Positions 59,698-64,000 of a stretch of 64,000 nucleotides of DNA are shown here, piece after piece. The notes below the pieces were generated by a model. It did no database searches. It worked only from the letters and a program-made list of their open reading frames with translations, and was not told the origin of the DNA. How positions within the stretch are numbered: the stretch's first letter is position 1; each line of letters begins with the position of its first letter. The position numbers and the translations under genes were made by a program. Origin of the DNA: Streptomyces caniscabiei (GTDB lineage Bacteria; Actinomycetota; Actinomycetes; Streptomycetales; Streptomycetaceae); NCBI RefSeq assembly GCF_014930365.1, contig NZ_JABXWI010000025.1:50455-114454 (forward strand), given 5' to 3'.

Positions 59698-61368
59698 GTG
59701 AACTTCACGCGCTGGAGCGCCCGGCTCCCCGGTACGCAGCGCCGCGCCGCAGCGCGGACCGAACACACGGTCACCCCGGACCGGCGGGGGGAAGGCTCCG
59801 TGCCCGCGGCCCGTGTCGAACGGCAGAGCGACGACCCTCCGGACGACCACCCGGCCGTGCCCGCCGTCGACGACCTCCCCACCCGCGAGATCCTCGACCG
59901 CATCCCGGCCCTCGTCGCCCTCGTCCACGGCCCCGACCACCGCACGGCCTACGTCAACGACGCCTATGTCGCGGCCTTCGGCGTACGCCCCCTCGGCGAA
60001 CCCGCCCGCGCGGCCCTGCCCGAGCTGGACGCCCTCGGCCTCCTCCCGCTGCTCGACCAGGTCCTGCGCAGCTCCAGACCCCGCACGGTCAAGTCCCGCA
60101 AGGCCCCCGGCGGCCGCAGCTACACGATCACCTGCACCCCCGTCGACGTACCGAGCGGCACCGGACAGACCGAGGGCGGCGTACTGATCTTCGCCGCCGA
60201 CGTCACCGACCACGCCGAGGCCGGCGAACGCCTGCGCGCCAGCGAGCGCCGCCAGCGCGAGACCGCCGTCACCCTCCAGCGCTCCCTGCTCCCGCAGGAA
60301 CTGGAACAGCCCGACGACCTGCGCATCGCCGCCGTCTACCACCCCGGCGGCACCGAGACCGCCGTCGGCGGCGACTGGTACGACGTCATCACCCTCGGCG
60401 GCGGCCGCACCGCCCTCGTCATCGGCGACGTCATGGGACGGGGCGTCCGCGCCGCCGCCGTCATGGGCCAGCTCCGTACGGCCGTCCGCGCCTACGCCCG
60501 CCTCGACCTCCCCCCGCACGAGGTCCTCCAACTCCTCGACGGCCTGGCCACGGAGATCGACCCCAACCAGATCGCGACCTGCGCCTACGCCGTCCACGAC
60601 CCCAACGAGGGCCGCCTGGTCTACGCCTCCGCCGGCCACCTCCCCATCCTCGTCCGGGACGAGAGCGGCACCGTCCTGCGCGCCGACGAACCGACCGGCC
60701 CGCCGCTCGGCACCGGCGGCTGGACCCACGCCTCCGGCTCCATCCCCCTCGGCCCCGGTTCCACGGCCGTCTTCTACACGGACGGCCTCGTGGAACGGCG
60801 CAACGAGGACCTCGACGAGGGCATCGCCGCCCTGGAGCGCGCCCTGTCCGGCGCCACCGGCACCCCACAGGTCGTCTGCGACCGCCTGGTCCGCTCCACC
60901 GGCGTCACCGCCGACCACGACGACGACGTGGCCGTCCTCGTCCTCCAGCACCCCTCCCGCACCGGCCCCGACAGCGAACTCTTCCGCAACGCTGCCCTCG
61001 AACTCCTCGGCGGCGTCGAAGCGGCCCCACGCGCCCGCGCGTTCGCCTCCGGCGTCCTGACCAGCTGGCGCTTCCCTCCGGAACTGCACGACCTCGGCGT
61101 CCTGGCCGCCAGCGAACTCGTCGCCAACTCCCTCCAGCACGGCACCCCGCCCATGCGCCTGCGCCTGCGCCGCACCGACCGCCGCCTCATCGTCGAGGTC
61201 ACCGACGGTAACGACCACCTCCCCCGGCGCCGCCGCGCCGAGCCCGCCGACGAGTCCGGCCGCGGTATCGCCATCGTCGCCACCATCGCCTCCAACTGGG
61301 GCAGCCGCCGCGCACCGGGCGGCGGCAAGGCGGTGTGGTGCGAGTTCGCCCTGCCAGGAACCGGCTGA
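59698..61368 (+). CDS. PAS-SpoIIE phosphatase-HATPase regulatory protein
   Basis: A 556-residue signalling protein. A PAS domain (~60-185, ILDRIPALVALVHGPDHRTAYVNDAYVAAFG) precedes a PP2C/SpoIIE phosphatase (~200-420, AVYHPGGTETAVGGDWYDVI, LVIGDVMGRGVRAAAVMGQL, VFYTDGLVERR, DHDDDVAVLVL). A C-terminal HATPase kinase-like domain (~435-556, ELVANSLQHG, RGIAIVATIASNWG) completes it. Having both phosphatase and anti-sigma-kinase-type domains lets one protein act on both sides of a partner switch. GTG start at 59698. No membrane segment. Confidence 0.88.
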   Translation: MNFTRWSARLPGTQRRAAARTEHTVTPDRRGEGSVPAARVERQSDDPPDDHPAVPAVDDLPTREILDRIPALVALVHGPDHRTAYVNDAYVAAFGVRPLGEPARAALPELDALGLLPLLDQVLRSSRPRTVKSRKAPGGRSYTITCTPVDVPSGTGQTEGGVLIFAADVTDHAEAGERLRASERRQRETAVTLQRSLLPQELEQPDDLRIAAVYHPGGTETAVGGDWYDVITLGGGRTALVIGDVMGRGVRAAAVMGQLRTAVRAYARLDLPPHEVLQLLDGLATEIDPNQIATCAYAVHDPNEGRLVYASAGHLPILVRDESGTVLRADEPTGPPLGTGGWTHASGSIPLGPGSTAVFYTDGLVERRNEDLDEGIAALERALSGATGTPQVVCDRLVRSTGVTADHDDDVAVLVLQHPSRTGPDSELFRNAALELLGGVEAAPRARAFASGVLTSWRFPPELHDLGVLAASELVANSLQHGTPPMRLRLRRTDRRLIVEVTDGNDHLPRRRRAEPADESGRGIAIVATIASNWGSRRAPGGGKAVWCEFALPGTG

Positions 61369-61487
61369 GCGGCCTGGGGCACACCCCGGCCGCGGTCCGT
61401 CGCGCCGTGCCGGAGCGGGTGGCGTGTGCCGTGGCCGGTGCCCTGGCTGAAAGGGGCCGCGCCCGACCCCTTCCGCGGGCCCGGTTG

Positions 61488-62786
61488 TCAGGCCCGGGCC
61501 GCCACCGGCTCCACGGCGGCCGTCCCGCTCCCGGCGACCACACGGCTGCTCGCGAGCGCGGGCTGGTCCTGCACGGCCGTGAGCTGCCGCCCGAGCCGCA
61601 GCGCCAGCACACTGATCCCCAGCGAACACAGCAGGAACGCCACGATGTACGGCGCGTGCAGCGAGGCGCCCATCGGTCCGCCGACCGCCGGACCGACCGC
61701 CAGCGCGAGCTGCTTCACCAGGGCGAAGGCCGAGTTGTACTGTCCCGCCAGCCCGGCGGGAGCGAGGTCCGCGACCAACGGCGCGACGGTCGGCGACAGC
61801 ATCGCCTCCCCGAGCCCGAACAGTGCGTACGTCGAGACGAACGCGGCCACGGCCATCTCCCGGCTCCCGTGCCCGAGCCCCGCGAAGCCCGCGACAGCCC
61901 AGGCCACGGCCCAGATCAGACCGACGGCCGCGATCACCCGGGACCGCCGACGCCGCGTCACGAACCGCAGCACGGCGAACTGCGCGACGACGATCACCGC
62001 GGTGTTGGCCGCCAGCGCCGTCCCGAGCGCGGAGGTCGATATCCCGGCCGCCTCCACCCCGTACGCGCTGAGCCCCGACTCGAACTGCCCGTAGCAGGCG
62101 AAGAACAGCACGAAGCCCAGCACACACAGCTGCACCATGGCCCGATTGCCGAGCAACTGCTTCCAGCCGCCCTTGCTCGACGCTCCCGCGGACACGCCCT
62201 CGACCTTGGGCGCACGCGGTATCCGCACGGTCGCCATCACACCCACGAGCAGCAGGAACATCGCCGCCTGTATGGAGAACAGCAGAACGAAGGAGCCCGC
62301 ACGCGTGGCATCGACGAGATGCCCGCCTATCAGCCCGCCGACCCCGAGCCCGAGGTTCTGCAGGAAGAACTGAGTGGCGAAGGCCCGCGACCGGTTCTCC
62401 GCCCCCGAGCAGTCGACGATCATCGTCGCGAGCGCCGGCTGCATCACGGCCTGCCCCGCCCCGAGCACCGCCGCGGACAGCAACACGCTCGTCGCACCCG
62501 TGGCCAGCCCGAGGCTCAGCGACCCGACGGCGGCGGTGACCAGGGCGGCGAGCAGCACCGGAAGCGACCCGCGCCGGACTATGGCCCGCCCCGCGAACGG
62601 CAGCACCACGAGCGCGGCGACGGCGAAGACCGCCAGCACCAACCCCGCCGTCATCGCACCGAGATCCCGCACCTGCGCCACATAGACGTACAGATACGGG
62701 ACGGTGAAGCCGAGTCCGAACGCGCCGAGCGCGTTGGCCACATGAATCCGGCGCATCGCTGCGCCCATCCCCCTGGTCACGTTCAC
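61488..62786 (-). CDS. MFS transporter (multidrug-efflux-like)
   Basis: A 432-residue transporter with 12 predicted helices. Helix 1 starts MRRIHVANALGAFGLGFTVPYLYVYVAQVRDLGAMTAGLVLAVFAVAALV; the loop LPFAGRAIVRRGSLPVLLAA is the MFS motif A position. The GTG at 62784-62786 (VNVTRGMGAAMRR) is chosen; ATG at 62768 is possible. Divergent from a MarR regulator with several shared inverted repeats in the gap, the standard arrangement of drug-responsive efflux pumps. Substrate unknown. Confidence 0.86.
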   Translation of the reverse strand: MNVTRGMGAAMRRIHVANALGAFGLGFTVPYLYVYVAQVRDLGAMTAGLVLAVFAVAALVVLPFAGRAIVRRGSLPVLLAALVTAAVGSLSLGLATGATSVLLSAAVLGAGQAVMQPALATMIVDCSGAENRSRAFATQFFLQNLGLGVGGLIGGHLVDATRAGSFVLLFSIQAAMFLLLVGVMATVRIPRAPKVEGVSAGASSKGGWKQLLGNRAMVQLCVLGFVLFFACYGQFESGLSAYGVEAAGISTSALGTALAANTAVIVVAQFAVLRFVTRRRRSRVIAAVGLIWAVAWAVAGFAGLGHGSREMAVAAFVSTYALFGLGEAMLSPTVAPLVADLAPAGLAGQYNSAFALVKQLALAVGPAVGGPMGASLHAPYIVAFLLCSLGISVLALRLGRQLTAVQDQPALASSRVVAGSGTAAVEPVAARA

Positions 62787-62789
62787 CTG

Positions 62790-62887
62790 CCTAGGTAGGG
62801 AAGCCCTCCGCACACCTGGGTAGGTATTAGCAGTGAAGACTTCGAAGCTAAAACTTAGACCTAAACAGTACACCTCGAAGGACTTCG
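62790..62887. promoter_or_regulatory. Candidate MarR operators in the MFS-MarR divergent promoter
   Basis: CCTAGGTAGG (62790-62799) and CCTGGGTAGG (62815-62824) are near-identical direct repeats 25 bp apart. CTTCGAAG (62840-62847) is palindromic, and CGAAGGACTTCG (62876-62887) is a 5-bp inverted repeat. Their position covers both promoters. Binding is inferred. Confidence 0.45.
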
Positions 62888-62919
62888 ATGCCAAGCGGTG
62901 GCGTGCCATACTGCGGCCC

Positions 62920-63486
62920 ATGGGCGACACCCCCGGCACCTCCGGCACCTCCGGCACCGCCGAGCCGACACTCGAAGAGCAGATCGCCGCCTACCAGCGC
63001 GAGTTCCAGGACCTCGACCCCCAGGTCGAGAAGATCGTCTCGGCCCTCTCCCGGCTCCACCGCCGTATGAACGTCGCCTACGGCCGCCAGACCTCGGAGC
63101 TCGGCATCAGCAACGCCGAGTGGGAGGTCCTGAAGGCCCTCGTCCTCTCCGGTGCCCCGTACCGGATGGGCCCGAGCGAGCTGGCCAAGCGGCTCGGCCT
63201 GACGCCGGCCGCCATGACCCACCGCATCGACCGCATGGTCACGGAGGGCCTGGTCACGAGGGAGCGCGACGAGAACAACCGCGTACGCGTCATCGTCGAG
63301 CTCACCCCCGACGGCCGTGAGAAGTGGCTGGCAGCCATGCGCCTCGCCTCGGTCTTCGAGGAGGACCTCCTCCAGGACCTCTCTCCACTGGAACGCACGG
63401 TCCTGGGCGAGGTGCTGACCCGGCTCCTCCGTCGCGTCGAGCACGCCCAGCCGGACGCCGGCGGCCGTCTCACCGACCTGGACTGA
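62920..63486 (+). CDS. MarR-family transcriptional regulator
   Basis: A 188-residue winged-helix protein. ISNAEWEVLKALVLSGAPYRMGPSELAKRLGLTPAAMTHRIDRMVTEGLVTRERDENNRVRVIVELTPDG is the MarR core. The ATG at 62920 (MGDTPGTSG) is preferred to an upstream in-frame GTG at 62833, because the intervening sequence is AT-rich, operator-like and has poor codon use. Likely represses the divergent MFS pump and itself. Confidence 0.87.
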   Translation: MGDTPGTSGTSGTAEPTLEEQIAAYQREFQDLDPQVEKIVSALSRLHRRMNVAYGRQTSELGISNAEWEVLKALVLSGAPYRMGPSELAKRLGLTPAAMTHRIDRMVTEGLVTRERDENNRVRVIVELTPDGREKWLAAMRLASVFEEDLLQDLSPLERTVLGEVLTRLLRRVEHAQPDAGGRLTDLD

Positions 63487-63538
63487 GGCCGTACGTCGGC
63501 GGCGGCCGAGGTTTGGCCGCGGGTCACCCGGGGGAGGC

Positions 63539-63567
63539 TTGACAATCCACCCCGCGATCCGTAGAGT
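63539..63567 (+). promoter_or_regulatory. Probable rRNA operon promoter (P1-like)
   Basis: TTGACA (63539-63544) and TAGAGT (63562-63567) are separated by 17 bp. This is a near-ideal vegetative promoter at the start of the rrn upstream region. Confidence 0.7.
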
Positions 63568-64000
63568 TCTTCGGGTTGCCGCGGAGCCGTAACGGTTCTG
63601 CGACAGCACCTCCGCCGCTCAAGCGGCACCCAAACCAACCAGCACGATCTCCCAACGGGGCGAATTCGGTCTGCCCGAATTCAATTCGATTTGGGTTCGG
63701 TATGGGTTCGACAGACCCGATTGGGAACTGCCGGACAGATCCGCTAAGGTTTGGGACGTCGGAACGGCCCAACGGCCGCGAAGGCAACTCCCGCTGACTG
63801 GGAATCAGGCCCGAAAGGATCTGATAGAGTCGGAACCGCCGGAAAGGGAAACGCGGAAGCGGAAACCTGGAAAGCACCGAGGAAATCGGAACCGGAAACG
63901 GTCTGATAGAGTCGGAAACGCAAGACAGCAAGACCGAAGGGAAACTGCCCGGAGGAAAGCCCGAGAGTAGCTCGGGTGAGTACAAAGGAAGCGTCCGTTC
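63568..64000 (+). ncRNA. Upstream/leader region of an rRNA operon (16S gene lies beyond the window)
   Basis: An AT-richer stretch with no coding potential and repeated elements typical of Streptomyces rrn leaders. TCTGATAGAGTCGGAA occurs at 63820-63835 and 63902-63917, each containing a TAGAGT -10-like box, so additional promoters are likely. The last bases (GAGTACAAAGGAAGCGTCCG) match my memory of the sequence shortly before 16S rRNA processing sites. A 16S gene is therefore expected within a few hundred bases after position 64000. Confidence 0.75.

Overview
The window is high-GC actinobacterial DNA and is almost certainly from a Streptomyces chromosome. Genes end in G/C-rich third positions, GTG and TTG starts are common, and many neighbours overlap by 4 bp (ATGA or GTGA). 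Several families are Streptomyces hallmarks: paired helix-turn-helix and HATPase regulators, RsbU/SpoIIE phosphatases, an ECF sigma factor with a carbohydrate-binding tail, and a c-di-AMP (ydaO) riboswitch before an M23 hydrolase. Identifications come from reading protein motifs by eye; no database search was run.

Bases 1-33849 are mostly accessory DNA. From 351 to 8673 lies an uncharacterised cluster. A regulator and a flavoprotein run leftward. Facing them is a tightly coupled rightward operon: HATPase, MurA-like enolpyruvyl transferase, metallophosphatase, two divergent dCTP deaminase/dUTPase-fold proteins, a GT4 glycosyltransferase and, slightly apart, a serine hydrolase. The enzyme set suggests chemistry on a nucleotide or nucleotide sugar, but the product is unknown. 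From 9703 to 21300 lies a type I-E CRISPR-Cas island: a 9-repeat array on the minus strand, cse1-cse2-cas7-cas5-cas6e, a perfect hairpin, cas3, and a ~44-repeat array on the plus strand. cas1 and cas2 are absent, the repeats are strongly diverged, and the two leaders share sequence. Imperfect ~127-bp direct repeats flank the island; the right one runs into the 3' half of a tRNA-Lys-like sequence, which suggests an old integration site. From 21841 to 26550 is a complete lasso-peptide cluster. Its core, LLQSSGNDRLILSKN, is a variant of the citrulassin family. From 26697 to 33849 is a 2246-residue secreted YD-repeat/Rhs polymorphic toxin with a Hint domain, an unassigned C-terminal toxin and an adjacent candidate immunity gene.

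From about 34146 to the right edge the gene content looks like ordinary Streptomyces core. It includes a secreted beta-propeller, a very short GntR regulator, a ClC channel, a CYTH protein, initiator tRNA-Met, a domain-swapped RibD-like protein with a MarR regulator and GTP cyclohydrolase II, and an RsbU phosphatase. Then come the riboswitch-controlled M23 hydrolase, an aldo/keto reductase, PrsW, TrmB, L-2-hydroxyglutarate oxidase, a TPR regulator, an asparagine-synthetase-like protein with a damaged P-loop, the membrane-tethered ECF sigma fusion, a TetR regulator, NDH-2, a PAS-SpoIIE-HATPase protein and an MFS/MarR pair. The window ends inside the promoter and leader region of a ribosomal RNA operon, so a 16S gene should start just past position 64000.
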